Shown here piece by piece: positions 15,905 to 25,515 of a stretch of 64,000 nt of DNA. Positions within the stretch are counted from its first letter, which is position 1, and each line of letters begins with the position of its first letter. Under the pieces are notes generated by a model, which saw only the letters and a list, made by a program, of their open reading frames with translations, did not search any database and had not been told where the DNA came from. The DNA comes from Oscillospiraceae bacterium (lineage in GTDB: Bacteria; Bacillota; Clostridia; Oscillospirales; Oscillospiraceae), in NCBI GenBank assembly GCA_016293265.1, contig JAEDEN010000001.1:25083-89082 (forward strand), read 5' to 3'. The translations under genes and the position numbers were made by a program.

Positions 15905-17521
15905 TTGCTGAAAATCGAACATATCAAGCTTTCCCCCGGGGCCGGTGCCGCGGAGCTGACAGCGGAGTCGGCACGGATCCTGAAGGTCCGGGAGAAGGAG
16001 GTCATATCGCTGCGCATCCTGCGCCGCAGCATCGACGCCCGGGAGGGCGTTCGCCTGGTTTATACGGTGGAGGCATCGGTGAAGGACGAGGAAAAAGTGC
16101 TGAAGCGCTGCCGCAGCAAAAAGGTAAGCCCCGCGCCCCGGAAGATGGGATATCTCCTGCCCCCTCCCGTGGCAAAAGCGCCGCAGACGCCCCCCGTGGT
16201 GGTGGGGGCGGGGCCCGGGGGGCTCTTTGCAGCGCTGGTGCTGGCCAGAGCCGGCCTTCGCCCCGTTTTGCTGGAGCGGGGCCGCGCCGTGGAGCAGCGG
16301 AAGGAGGACGTGGAGCGCTTCTGGAGCAGCGGACTGCTGGATCTTACCTCCAACGTCCAGTTTGGAGAGGGGGGTGCCGGCGCCTTTTCCGATGGTAAGC
16401 TCAATACCGGCACCCGGGATATCCGCCACCGTTTCATTCTGGAAGAGCTGGTGGCCTGCGGCGCCCCGGAGGAGATTTTGATCGACGCAAAGCCCCATGT
16501 GGGTACGGACTATCTCCATATCGTCTTGAAGAACCTGCGCGCCCGGCTCATTTCCCTGGGGGCGGACATCCGTTTTGAAAGCAGGCTGGCGGACATCGAG
16601 GCGGAACAGGGCTGCCTCACCGCTGTCACGGTGGAGGGGAAGGAGGGCGCTTACCGCCTGCCCTGCCGCCGGCTTATCCTCTGTCCCGGCCATTCCGCCC
16701 GGGATACCTTTGAGATGCTCCGCCGCCGGGGCGTCCCCATGGAGGCCAAGCCCTTTGCCGTGGGCGTGCGCATCGAGCAGCTCCAAAGGGACTGCGACGC
16801 AGCCCAATATAAGGAGTACGCCGGACATCCCGGTCTGCCCGCCTCTACCTATCAGCTCTCCTGCCACCTCGATAACGGCCGGGCGGCCTTTTCCTTCTGC
16901 GTTTGTCCCGGCGGGGAGGTGGTGGCCGCCGCGTCGGAGGAAAACCGCCTTGTCACCAACGGTATGAGCGAATTTGCCCGGGACCGTGAGAATATCAACG
17001 GCGCGCTGCTGGTGAACGTCACCCCGGAGGATTATGGGGGAGAGAAGGATCCCCTTGCCGGCATCGCGTTCCAAAGGGCGATGGAGGAGGCGGCCTACCG
17101 GCTGGGAGGCGGCGGCTACAGGGCCCCTGCCCAGCGGGTGGAGGATTTTCTCCAAAGACGCCCCTCCCAAGGGCCCGGCCGCGTGATTCCCAGCTACCGG
17201 CCCGGTGTGAAATGGACAAACCTCTGGGAGTGCCTGCCCGGCTTTGTGGCGGAGACCATTGCCCAGGCCCTGCCTGTTTTTGGGGGGAAGCTCCGGGGCT
17301 ATGACCAGCCCGACGCCGTTTTGACGGCGGTGGAGAGCCGCAGCTCTTCCCCTATCCGCATCCCCCGGGATGAGAGCTGCCAGTCCGCCATCCGTGGCCT
17401 GTACCCCTGCGGCGAAGGGGCGGGCTATGCCGGAGGCATCCTTTCCGCCGCGGCGGACGGGATGCGCGCCGCCGAAGCCGTCTGCAAAACATATCAGGAG
17501 GAAGCAAGTCATGAGCCGTGA
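15905..17521 (+). CDS. FAD-dependent dehydrogenase (COG2509 type)
   Basis: 538 residues. A 95-residue N-terminal domain is followed by an FAD-binding Rossmann fold (VVVGAGPGGLFAALVLARAG, GAGPGG at 101-106), a middle segment with NVQFGEGGAGAFSDGKLNTG, and the C-terminal FAD motif GLYPCGEGAGYAGGI. The substrate is unknown. The start is TTG at 15905: AAAGGAG ends nine bases before it, and no ATG fits. The stop lies 11 bases inside the next gene. Confidence 0.88.
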   Translation: MLKIEHIKLSPGAGAAELTAESARILKVREKEVISLRILRRSIDAREGVRLVYTVEASVKDEEKVLKRCRSKKVSPAPRKMGYLLPPPVAKAPQTPPVVVGAGPGGLFAALVLARAGLRPVLLERGRAVEQRKEDVERFWSSGLLDLTSNVQFGEGGAGAFSDGKLNTGTRDIRHRFILEELVACGAPEEILIDAKPHVGTDYLHIVLKNLRARLISLGADIRFESRLADIEAEQGCLTAVTVEGKEGAYRLPCRRLILCPGHSARDTFEMLRRRGVPMEAKPFAVGVRIEQLQRDCDAAQYKEYAGHPGLPASTYQLSCHLDNGRAAFSFCVCPGGEVVAAASEENRLVTNGMSEFARDRENINGALLVNVTPEDYGGEKDPLAGIAFQRAMEEAAYRLGGGGYRAPAQRVEDFLQRRPSQGPGRVIPSYRPGVKWTNLWECLPGFVAETIAQALPVFGGKLRGYDQPDAVLTAVESRSSSPIRIPRDESCQSAIRGLYPCGEGAGYAGGILSAAADGMRAAEAVCKTYQEEASHEP

Positions 17522-18485
17522 TATCTGTATCTACCAGGAATTTTTGACCCCCGCCCATCAGGAGGCCATCAGGGCCGCTGCCGGCGAGACCGGCTTTACC
17601 CCACACTTCTTCACGCTGGACCAGTTTGACCAGGCCCGGGAGTGCCTGCAGCACTGCGAGGTCCTTTACGCCCACAGTGTGGACCTGCTCCGCGCCGCCC
17701 CCGAAACCCTGAAGTGGTACTGCTGCTCCTTCGCGGGGGTGGACCCCTACTGCCAGGACGACGGCATCTTTAAAAACCCGGACTGCCTTCTCACCAACTC
17801 CAATGTCTACGGTGTTACCATCGCCGAGCACGTGGTGATGGTGACGCTGATGCTTCTGCGCCGGATGCCGGAGTATGAGGCGGTGGTCCGTGAGCGCGGC
17901 TGGTCCAACCAGCTTCCCATCCGTTCCATCCGGGACAATGAATTCACCATCCTGGGCACCGGCAACATCGGAAACCATGTGGCGGAGCGGATGCGGGGCA
18001 TGGGCGCCGCGAGAATCACCGGCCTCAGCCGCAGCGGACGGGCCCGGGAGGGGATTTACGATGAAGTCCTGCCCATTTCGGAGCTGGACCGGGTTCTTCC
18101 CCGGACGAAAATATTGGTGATGGCCCTTCCCGGTACGGCGGAGACCATCCATATCCTGAATCGCCGGCGCATCGCCCTCCTGCCCGGGGATGCCTATGTC
18201 ATCAACGTGGGCCGGGGTACCGCCATTGACCAGGCGGCCTTGAAGGAGGCGCTGGACGGCGGAAAGCTTGCCGGAGCCGCCCTGGACGTCATGGCCCCCG
18301 AGCCGCTGCCCAAGGACGATCCCCTGTGGGGGACGAAGAATCTTATCCTGACGCCCCATGTCTCCGGAAACATGACACTGGGTTACACCTGTAATGAAAA
18401 CGTGCGCCTTTTCTGCGAGGATCTGAAAAATTACGCCGCGGGCCGTCCTCTGAATGGCTGCGTGGACCGCAAGAAGGGCTATTGA
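17511..18485 (+). CDS. D-2-hydroxyacid dehydrogenase (NAD-binding)
   Basis: 324 residues. The NAD-binding motif GTGNIGNHV starts at 149; the catalytic residues are Arg235 (INVGRGTAID), Glu264 (MAPEPLP) and His283 (TPHVSG). Such enzymes interconvert 2-oxo acids and D-2-hydroxy acids. The ATG at 17511 follows AGGAGG and overlaps the FAD-dehydrogenase end by 11 bases, so the two are translationally coupled and may act on related substrates. The N-terminal part is divergent from glycerate or lactate dehydrogenases, so substrate is left open. Confidence 0.9.
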   Translation: MSRDICIYQEFLTPAHQEAIRAAAGETGFTPHFFTLDQFDQARECLQHCEVLYAHSVDLLRAAPETLKWYCCSFAGVDPYCQDDGIFKNPDCLLTNSNVYGVTIAEHVVMVTLMLLRRMPEYEAVVRERGWSNQLPIRSIRDNEFTILGTGNIGNHVAERMRGMGAARITGLSRSGRAREGIYDEVLPISELDRVLPRTKILVMALPGTAETIHILNRRRIALLPGDAYVINVGRGTAIDQAALKEALDGGKLAGAALDVMAPEPLPKDDPLWGTKNLILTPHVSGNMTLGYTCNENVRLFCEDLKNYAAGRPLNGCVDRKKGY

Positions 18486-18572
18486 GAACCGCCGGCCCCG
18501 GCGGCCCCTGGAGGCAGACGGGGACAGAGGTATCCCAAAAGGAACCAATATCAGATATGGAGAGAACTTCCT

Positions 18573-19748
18573 ATGGAAAATTTCACTTTTTATGCACCTA
18601 CCCTCTTCGCCTTTGGTGATGGGGAGGAAAAAAACACCGGCGCGTTGGTGCGCCGTTTCGGCGGCACGAAGGTGCTGCTGGTTTTCGGCGGCGGCAGTGT
18701 GAAAAAGAGCGGTGCCTATGACGCCGTGACGGCCTCCCTGGAACAAGCGGGGCTTCCCTTCGTGGAGCTTTCCGGCATCCAGCCCAATCCCCGCAGCGGC
18801 AAGGTCTACGAGGGCATCTCCCTGGCCCGGGCGGAACAGGTGGATTTCCTGCTGGCTCTGGGCGGCGGCAGCGTGATCGACACGGCCAAGGCCATCGCCA
18901 TGGGCGTGCCCTATGAGGGGGACTTCTGGGACCTCTTTACCGGAGTCGCCCCTATCCGGGATCCTCTGCCCCTTGGAACCGTGCTCACCATTTCCGCCGC
19001 GGGCAGCGAGGGAAGCGGCAACTGCGTCATCACGAAGGAGGAGGGCAACCTCAAATGGGGCAGCCCCAAGTCCGATGACCTGCGCCCCCGCTTCTCCGTG
19101 CTGAATCCCCGCTTCACTTGCACCCTCCCGCCCTACCAGACCGCCTGCGGAGCAGTGGATATGCTGGCCCACATCTGCGAGCGGTATTTTTCCAATACCC
19201 CCGACGTTGCCCTTACCGACCGCCTTTGCGAGGCGCTGATGAAGACCATCATCGAAGCCGCTCCCAGGGCGCTGGAGCACCCGGCGGACTATGCCGCCCG
19301 GGCTGACCTCATGTGGGCGGGGATGCTGGCCCACAACAACTCCTGCGGCGTGGGCCGCAGGCAGGACTGGGCCAGCCACCAGATCGGCCATGAGCTTTCC
19401 GCCTTCTATGACTGTGCCCACGGCGCCAGCCTTGCCGTGGTACTGCCCGCCTGGATGAGCTATGTCATGCCCACCAATCCCGCCCGCTTTGCCCGCTTCG
19501 CCGTGGAGGTCTTTGGCTGTGAGATGGACCCTCTGAATGTGGAGCGCACCGCCAAGGAGGGCATCAAGCGCCTCAAGAGCTTTTTCCGCATCCTTGGGAT
19601 GCCCGTGACGCTGGGAGAGCTGGGTGCAAAAACGGAGGATGTCCCAAATCTGGTGATCCACCGGGCGGAAAAGGGGTTCCCCTTCGGCAGCTTCCTAGAG
19701 ATCGGCCCCGCCCAGATGGTGGATATTTTGCTGCTGGCCGAGGAATGA
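18573..19748 (+). CDS. Iron-containing alcohol dehydrogenase (butanol dehydrogenase-like)
   Basis: 391 residues, group III alcohol dehydrogenase. The NAD(P) motif is GGGSVIDTAKAIA (97-109). Metal ligands are Asp196 and His200 (GAVDMLAHICE), His269 (DWASHQIGHELSA) and His283 (CAHGASLA). It resembles the YqhD/BDH branch that reduces aldehydes with NADPH. It starts 87 bases after the hydroxyacid dehydrogenase, with GGAGAG before the ATG; that spacer shows no clear promoter. Confidence 0.93.
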   Translation: MENFTFYAPTLFAFGDGEEKNTGALVRRFGGTKVLLVFGGGSVKKSGAYDAVTASLEQAGLPFVELSGIQPNPRSGKVYEGISLARAEQVDFLLALGGGSVIDTAKAIAMGVPYEGDFWDLFTGVAPIRDPLPLGTVLTISAAGSEGSGNCVITKEEGNLKWGSPKSDDLRPRFSVLNPRFTCTLPPYQTACGAVDMLAHICERYFSNTPDVALTDRLCEALMKTIIEAAPRALEHPADYAARADLMWAGMLAHNNSCGVGRRQDWASHQIGHELSAFYDCAHGASLAVVLPAWMSYVMPTNPARFARFAVEVFGCEMDPLNVERTAKEGIKRLKSFFRILGMPVTLGELGAKTEDVPNLVIHRAEKGFPFGSFLEIGPAQMVDILLLAEE

Positions 19749-19804
19749 CGGGCCGGCAGGGCGCGCAAGGCGCCTGAAAACCATCGAAAAGGAGTTGATT
19801 TCTC

Positions 19805-20887
19805 ATGGGTAAGCGTGTCCTTGTGGCCATGAGCGGCGGTGTGGATTCCTCCGTCACCGCCTGGTTGCTGCAGCAGCAGGGCTATGAGTGCGTGGGCGCC
19901 ACCATGAAGCTCTATGACAGCGAAATGTCCCTTCCCGGCAGCAACACCTGCTGCGCGTTGGATGATGTGGAGGACGCCCGGCAGGTGGCCCGCCGCCTGG
20001 GGATTCCCCATTATGTGTTCAATTTCCAGGAGGAATTCGACCGCCATGTCATCCGCAATTTTGCGGAGGTCTATGCCCGGGGGGATACCCCCAACCCCTG
20101 TATCCAGTGCAACCGTTACCTGAAATTCGGAAAGCTTCTCCACCGGGCACGGGAGCTTGGCATCGACTATGTCGCAACGGGCCACTACGCCCGCATCCTT
20201 CACCTTCCCTCCGGCCGCTGGGCATTGCAGAAGGGGGCCGAGGCCGCCCGGGACCAAAGCTATGTCCTTGCCTGCATGACCCAGGATGAACTGGCCCATA
20301 CCCTCTTCCCCCTTGCAGAGCTTCCCAAGGCGGAGGTGCGCCGCATCGCTGAGGAGCAGGGCTTCTGCAACGCTCACAAGCATGATAGTCAGGACATCTG
20401 TTTTGTGCCGGATGGCGACTATGTTGGCTTTTTAGAACGATATAATGGACAAAAATACGAGCCCGGCCCCATCGTAGACCTTCAGGGCAAGGTCCTGGGC
20501 ACCCACAGGGGCGCCATCCGCTATACCCTGGGCCAGCGCAAGGGCCTTGGCGTCAGCGCGGCGGAGCCGCTGTATGTGTGCGGCAAATCCATGACGGAAA
20601 ATACCGTCACCGTGGCCCCGGAGTCAGCCCTGTTTCGCCGCAGCCTGGTGGCGGAGGACCTGAACTGGGGAGCCATTCCCGGCCTGGAGGGTCCCACCGG
20701 CGTTATGGCAAAGGTCCGTTACCGCCACACGGAACAGCCCGCCGTGGCGGAAATGCTGCCGGACGGCCGGATGAAAGTCACCTTTGACCAGCCCCAGCGG
20801 GCCATCACCACCGGCCAGGCCCTGGTGCTCTACCAGGGCGAGACCGTCCTTGCTGCCGGCACCATTGCGGCGGTGATGGAAGAATAA
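19805..20887 (+). CDS. mnmA: tRNA-specific 2-thiouridylase MnmA
   Basis: 360 residues, normal length. PP-loop SGGVDS is at 10-15; the two catalytic cysteines are Cys99 (NPCIQCNR) and Cys199 (SQDICFVPDG). MnmA makes the 2-thio group of s2U34 in Lys, Glu and Gln tRNAs, using sulfur from a cysteine desulfurase. An MTA-like C-terminal barrel (RYTLGQRKGLGV onward) completes it. GGAG precedes the ATG. A cysteine desulfurase gene lies 4 kb downstream on the other strand. Confidence 0.97.
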   Translation: MGKRVLVAMSGGVDSSVTAWLLQQQGYECVGATMKLYDSEMSLPGSNTCCALDDVEDARQVARRLGIPHYVFNFQEEFDRHVIRNFAEVYARGDTPNPCIQCNRYLKFGKLLHRARELGIDYVATGHYARILHLPSGRWALQKGAEAARDQSYVLACMTQDELAHTLFPLAELPKAEVRRIAEEQGFCNAHKHDSQDICFVPDGDYVGFLERYNGQKYEPGPIVDLQGKVLGTHRGAIRYTLGQRKGLGVSAAEPLYVCGKSMTENTVTVAPESALFRRSLVAEDLNWGAIPGLEGPTGVMAKVRYRHTEQPAVAEMLPDGRMKVTFDQPQRAITTGQALVLYQGETVLAAGTIAAVMEE

Positions 20888-20898
20888 GGAGGGGAAGC

Positions 20899-21951
20899 AT
20901 GGCGAAAAAGCGGTTGGCGGAGCTTTCTTACCTCAATTTGCTGCTGTGCCTGCTGGTGATCTTCATCCACGTCAGCGCCGAGCCGGTTTCACGGCTGAAC
21001 CGTGATTCCCTGCAGTATCTGGTGGTCATGGTGCCCTGGCGGCTTTCCGCCTTCGTGGTGCAGGGGTTCTTTTTCCTCTCGGGAGTGAAGCTCCGCCTTG
21101 GGGCAAAAGAGCCCTTCGACGCACCGCGCTTCTGGCTGCGGCGGGTACGGACCGTGGTGCTGCCCTATGTGGGGTGGGTGTTCCTTTACTACTGCTGGTT
21201 TTGCCGTCACGGGTATTTCCCCTTCCGCTGGGGGGACCTGGGGGGCTATCTCCTGCGGGGCGATCTGGTGAGCCCCTTCTATTTTGTGGTCACCATTGTG
21301 CAGTTTTACCTGTTGGCGCCCCTCTTCCTCCGGGCTGTGGAGCGGCTCCGGCCCGCCCTTTTGCTGGCAGGGTCATTGGCGGTGATGGTGGTCCTTTGGA
21401 AAGGTTTGCCCCAATTGCTGCGCCTTGCCTCCATCTGCGAGGATTTCCGCTATACCGACCGGGTATTTACCACATACCTGTTCTATTTCACCGCCGGATG
21501 CGTGGCGGGAAAGCACTATGCCGCCTTCTGCGCCTGGCTGCGGAAAAGAAGACTGCCGCTGTGCCTGGCCTTTGGGCTCCTTGGGGTGGGAGACGTGTGG
21601 ATCTACGGAAGGCTTTTGCCCGTGGTGGGAGGCTTTTTCGCAGACCTCTTCCACATGGGGTACTGTGTGGCGGCCATAGCGGCGCTGCTGTCCCTTGGCC
21701 TCCTTCTGGCGGAGCGTGGGATGCCTCCCGCTGCGGCGGCCATGGACGCGGTGACCTATCCCGTGTTTTTGTGCCATTCCCTCATCATTTTCTGGCTGAA
21801 TGACAAGATGACCGCCCTTGGCCTCTGTGACCTGGCGTACCGCTTTTTGCTGCGCACTGTTGTAGTCTATCCCACGGCCTTTGCCCTCTGCCTTCTCTGG
21901 AGGAGAGGGAAGGCCTGGCTCAAAATGAGATGGGAAGGCAGAAACAGGTGA
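20899..21951 (+). CDS. Acyltransferase-3 family membrane protein
   Basis: 350 residues with about ten hydrophobic helices. The N-terminal segment LSYLNLLLCLLVIFIHVSAEP has the conserved His of the family (IFIHVS), followed by the helix FFFLSGVKLR. These enzymes move acyl groups (often acetyl or succinyl) onto surface glycans. The start at 20899 follows GGAGGGGAAGC, 11 bases after mnmA. Target is unknown. A bidirectional terminator follows. Confidence 0.85.
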   Translation: MAKKRLAELSYLNLLLCLLVIFIHVSAEPVSRLNRDSLQYLVVMVPWRLSAFVVQGFFFLSGVKLRLGAKEPFDAPRFWLRRVRTVVLPYVGWVFLYYCWFCRHGYFPFRWGDLGGYLLRGDLVSPFYFVVTIVQFYLLAPLFLRAVERLRPALLLAGSLAVMVVLWKGLPQLLRLASICEDFRYTDRVFTTYLFYFTAGCVAGKHYAAFCAWLRKRRLPLCLAFGLLGVGDVWIYGRLLPVVGGFFADLFHMGYCVAAIAALLSLGLLLAERGMPPAAAAMDAVTYPVFLCHSLIIFWLNDKMTALGLCDLAYRFLLRTVVVYPTAFALCLLWRRGKAWLKMRWEGRNR

Positions 21952-22004
21952 AAAGGCCGGGGGCGCCGGAAAGGATTGAACCCGGGGAAAAGCTGTACCG
22001 CGCA

Positions 22005-22034
22005 TAAAAAAACCGCCCGGCGGGCGGTTTTTTT
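22005..22034. terminator. Bidirectional terminator between convergent genes
   Basis: Stem AAACCGCCCG/CGGGCGGTTT with an A-run on one side and a T-run on the other, so it can end both the acyltransferase (plus) and rlmA (minus) transcripts. Confidence 0.93.
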
Positions 22035-22855
22035 CAGTTCTTTCGGAACACATGGATGCGGAAGGCGATGCGGGTGGTCAGCGTGTCCAGGGCGGCCAGG
22101 CGCTCCGCTCCCTCCTTGGGGGTCTTCCAGTAGTAAGGGGTCATTTGGAACAGGGCATGGATATCCGCCTGGCAGGGGAGGGTGATGACGGCATCCACGG
22201 GGACGATGGCCTCATAGGCAAAGCCCTCGTAGGGAGTCTCCTTCTCCTCGTTGGGGTAAGGATGCTGGTAGAGGATCTCCTTCAGCTCCCAAAGATGCTC
22301 CGCCGCCGGGACAACATAGAGGAACGTGCCGCCGGGCTTCAATACCCGCCGGAATTCCTCCAGCGCCAGGGGGGAGAAGCAGTTTAAAAGCAGGTCGATG
22401 CTCTCGTCCCTGACCGGCAGGCGGTAGGAGGAGGCCACGGCGAATTCAATCTGCTTTTCCCGCTTGGCCGCGTGGCGGAGGATGAACTTGGAGATGTCGG
22501 TCCCCGCCATCACCGGCTGCCGTCCGGCGGAGCGGAGGGCTTCATATACCCCGGCGGTATAATACCCCTCGCCGCAGCCGGTATCCAGCAGGGCTGCCCC
22601 CTCTTGCGTGTGGGAGAGGGAGAGGGCGCACAGGGCGTCCCTCAGGGGGCGGTAATAGTCCTTGGAGAGGAACTCCCGCCTTGCCGCCGCCATGCCCTTG
22701 TCATCTCCGGGGGCGGCGGAGTGCTTTTGATTGGGGGGCAGAAGGTAGGTGTAGCCCTCTTTGGAAATATCAAAGCTATGGCCCTGTGGGCAGCGGTAGG
22801 CCTCCCGGCCCCGCTCCAGCGGCGCGGTGCAGACCGGACAGCGGAAAAGGCTCAT
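22034..22855 (-). CDS. rlmA: 23S rRNA guanine-N1 methyltransferase, RlmA type
   Basis: 273 residues. An N-terminal zinc finger (Cys6, Cys9, Cys22, His26) is followed by a SAM-binding Rossmann domain (LLDTGCGEGYY at about 89-99). This is the RlmA layout, which methylates G745 or G748 of 23S rRNA; in Gram-positive bacteria the second type (RlmA-II/TlrB) can affect macrolide response. Specificity is not resolved. It overlaps the MATE gene by 4 bases. Confidence 0.88.
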   Translation of the reverse strand: MSLFRCPVCTAPLERGREAYRCPQGHSFDISKEGYTYLLPPNQKHSAAPGDDKGMAAARREFLSKDYYRPLRDALCALSLSHTQEGAALLDTGCGEGYYTAGVYEALRSAGRQPVMAGTDISKFILRHAAKREKQIEFAVASSYRLPVRDESIDLLLNCFSPLALEEFRRVLKPGGTFLYVVPAAEHLWELKEILYQHPYPNEEKETPYEGFAYEAIVPVDAVITLPCQADIHALFQMTPYYWKTPKEGAERLAALDTLTTRIAFRIHVFRKN

Positions 22856-24240
22856 GATCTCGTCCCCCTTGTCACGTCATTGATCCATTTGCGGCTGTAC
22901 AGCCGGTGGACGCCCCAGGGCATCTTGCAGACGTTTTCCGAGTAGATGGAAAAGCAGACCATCCATACCGGTGCGTCCAGCACCAATCCGCACAGGGCCG
23001 TCAGCGGCACCGCTACCAGCCAGAGGGGGCAAAGGTCGATGACAGAGGCCATCCGCGCGTCTCCGCCGGCCCGGAGGATGCCGGTGATGTTGGTGATGTC
23101 AAAGGCCTTCATCGGCATCATGAGGATATACACCACGCACATGGTAACGGCGATGGTGAGGGAGAGGTGCTCCAGGTGGAAAAGGGGATAGAGGTGGGGG
23201 ATGAACACCGTGGGCAGCAGTACTGCCATGGCGGCGGATACCACCATGCCCAGCAGGAAGGAGATGATGAGCAGGCACCAACTGACGGAATAGACCTCCT
23301 CCCGGGAAGCGCCCTCGCCGATGCGCTTGCCCACGATAACAGCGGCGGCCCCCGCCAGGCCGAAGCAGGCAACAGTGGCAAACTTGTCGATATTGCCCAT
23401 GATGGCATAGGCGGCCAGCATTTCCTCGGAAATGAGCATATGGCCCATGATGACGGTCATCATGGTGGTGCCCAGGCCCCAGAAGGTCTCATTCACCAGG
23501 ACGGGGGTGGCGTACTTGACGAAGCTTTTCACCATGGCCCTGCCGGGGCGCAGCATCAGGGCGGGCCGCAGGGGCAGCCGTTTGGAGCGCAGGGCATAGC
23601 CGTAGGTCAGCAGAAATTCCACGATCCGGGAGGCAAGAGTGGCTGCCGCCGCGCCGGTGACGCCCATGGCGGGCGCGCCGAATTTGCCAAAGATGAGAAC
23701 ATAGTTGAGGAAGGTGTTCAGCAGCATGGAAGCGGCAAAGACAACCATGCCCATGAGGGGGTTTTCCGTAGAGCGCTGGGCGCCCACATACACGGAGCTG
23801 GCGGCATTGAAAATGTAGCCCACACCCACGATTTGAAGGTAGGGGGCGCCCAGGGAGATGAGCTGGGCGTTGTTGGTGACAAGGCCCATTACGGTTTCCG
23901 GGAAGAACAGCATCAGCATGGAGACAGCGGTTGACATGGCAACGCCCGCATACAAAGCCACGCCCATGCAGCGGTTGATGGCGTCCATATCCCCCTTGCC
24001 CCAGTACTGGCTCACCAGGATGGTGAGTCCGCTGAGAAGACCGAAGACGATGACCTGCAGCAAGAAGACGGGGGAGTTGGCGGCGGTGACGGCGGACAGC
24101 TCCGCCTGTCCCAGGAGACCCACCATGAAGGTATCCACAAAGCCAAGGGAGGTGGTGATGAGATTTTGCAGGATCAGGGGCAGGGACAGCATCCATACCC
24201 GCTTGTAAAAGCCGCGTTCACGGCGCAGATGGGACAGCAT
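22852..24240 (-). CDS. MATE-family efflux transporter
   Basis: 462 residues, twelve predicted helices in two homologous halves. The opening PLILQNLITTSLGFVDTFMVG and the GLLSGLTILVSQYWG segment are typical of MATE antiporters, which export cationic drugs or metabolites using Na+ or H+. Its stop overlaps the rlmA start (ATGA), and it starts 10 bases after the cysteine desulfurase gene, so the three form one operon. Substrate is unknown. Confidence 0.93.
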   Translation of the reverse strand: MLSHLRRERGFYKRVWMLSLPLILQNLITTSLGFVDTFMVGLLGQAELSAVTAANSPVFLLQVIVFGLLSGLTILVSQYWGKGDMDAINRCMGVALYAGVAMSTAVSMLMLFFPETVMGLVTNNAQLISLGAPYLQIVGVGYIFNAASSVYVGAQRSTENPLMGMVVFAASMLLNTFLNYVLIFGKFGAPAMGVTGAAAATLASRIVEFLLTYGYALRSKRLPLRPALMLRPGRAMVKSFVKYATPVLVNETFWGLGTTMMTVIMGHMLISEEMLAAYAIMGNIDKFATVACFGLAGAAAVIVGKRIGEGASREEVYSVSWCLLIISFLLGMVVSAAMAVLLPTVFIPHLYPLFHLEHLSLTIAVTMCVVYILMMPMKAFDITNITGILRAGGDARMASVIDLCPLWLVAVPLTALCGLVLDAPVWMVCFSIYSENVCKMPWGVHRLYSRKWINDVTRGTRS

Positions 24241-24250
24241 AGAAAACTCC

Positions 24251-25390
24251 TTATTTCAGCATGGGCATCCGGGTATCGTGGTGTCTGCGCAGGGCTTCCG
24301 CGCAGGCGTCAATCTCTTCCTCACTGGTTTCCGGGCCGAAGCTCAGGCGGATCACGCCGCCTGCCGTCCGCTTGTCCAGCTTCAGGGCGGCCACCACATG
24401 GCTGGGCTTGCCCTGATGGCAGGCAGAGCCGGCGGAAACGCAGATGCCCTGGGCAGAAAGGTCGTTGACGATATTCTGGCTGGGCCAGCCCACCAGGGAG
24501 ACGGAGAGAATATGGGGAGCCTCCCCCGCACCGATAAGGCGCAGGTCGGGAATGGCGGTGAGCTGCCGGATGGCATAGGCCTTGATCCCGGCCATGTGGG
24601 CCAGCTTGGCGTTCAGGTCCTGCCTCCGCAGCTCCACGGCCTTGGCAAAGCCCGCGATCTGGGCGGTGGCCTCCGTGCCGGAGCGCAGGGCCTGTTCCTG
24701 CCCGCCGCCGGCCAGCAGGGGCCGGGGATTGGGGATGCGGTGACCGATGTACAGCGCGCCCACGCCCTTGGGAGCGCCCAGCTTGTGGCCGGAGATGGTG
24801 ATAAAGTCTGCCCCCAGGGTTCTGGCTGTGAAGGGGACCTTCATAAAGCCCTGCACCGCGTCAGTGTGGAGCAGTGTCTTGGGATTTTTGGCCTTCAGGC
24901 CGGCGGCAATCTGGCGGATGGGAAGCACCGTACCGATCTCATTGTTGACCATCATGACGGAGACCAGGGCGGTGTCGGGCCGGACGGCGGAGAGGATATC
25001 CTCCGCGGTGATGACGCCGCTTGCGTCCCTGGGGGAAACATAAGTCACCTCACAGCCCTGCCGCTCCATCCACTTGCAGCACTCCAGAACGGCGTTGTGC
25101 TCGATGGCAGTGGTGACGATGTGGCGGCCCACATGGCGGTTTTGCCAAAGACCCGCCTGAATGGCCCAGTTGTCGCCCTCCGTGCCGCAGGAGGTGAAGA
25201 AAAGCTGCTTGGCATCGCACCCCAGGGCCTCTGCCACGGTTTTGCGCCAAAGCTCCACCTTCCGCTTCATCTCAAGACCCAACTGGTATTGGGAGCTGGG
25301 GTTGCCGAACTGCTCCGTCAGTACGGCGTACATGGCGTCCGCCACCTCCCGGGGAACGGGAGTGGTGGCCGCGTGATCCAGATAGATCAT
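24251..25390 (-). CDS. Cysteine desulfurase (NifS/IscS-like)
   Basis: 379 residues. It begins MIYLDHAATTP; PLP Schiff-base Lys203 is in SGHKLGAPKG, and the persulfide cysteine Cys324 is in SAGSACHQGKPS. It takes sulfur from cysteine for iron-sulfur clusters or tRNA thiolation. GAAAGGAGGA precedes the ATG. Near neighbours include MnmA, a TtcA-like protein and MtaB, all sulfur users, but it has no IscU-type scaffold beside it. First gene of the minus operon with MATE and rlmA. Confidence 0.94.
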   Translation of the reverse strand: MIYLDHAATTPVPREVADAMYAVLTEQFGNPSSQYQLGLEMKRKVELWRKTVAEALGCDAKQLFFTSCGTEGDNWAIQAGLWQNRHVGRHIVTTAIEHNAVLECCKWMERQGCEVTYVSPRDASGVITAEDILSAVRPDTALVSVMMVNNEIGTVLPIRQIAAGLKAKNPKTLLHTDAVQGFMKVPFTARTLGADFITISGHKLGAPKGVGALYIGHRIPNPRPLLAGGGQEQALRSGTEATAQIAGFAKAVELRRQDLNAKLAHMAGIKAYAIRQLTAIPDLRLIGAGEAPHILSVSLVGWPSQNIVNDLSAQGICVSAGSACHQGKPSHVVAALKLDKRTAGGVIRLSFGPETSEEEIDACAEALRRHHDTRMPMLK

Positions 25391-25515
25391 ATTTGAAATC
25401 CTCCTTTCAGGGGGTTGTCCGATGACGAAAATCCGGTTATAATCATGATAACCTGCCCTCGTTCACTGCGGGTTACTATTATATAGAGCTTTTGCGAAAA
25501 GCGCAAGGAGAAACC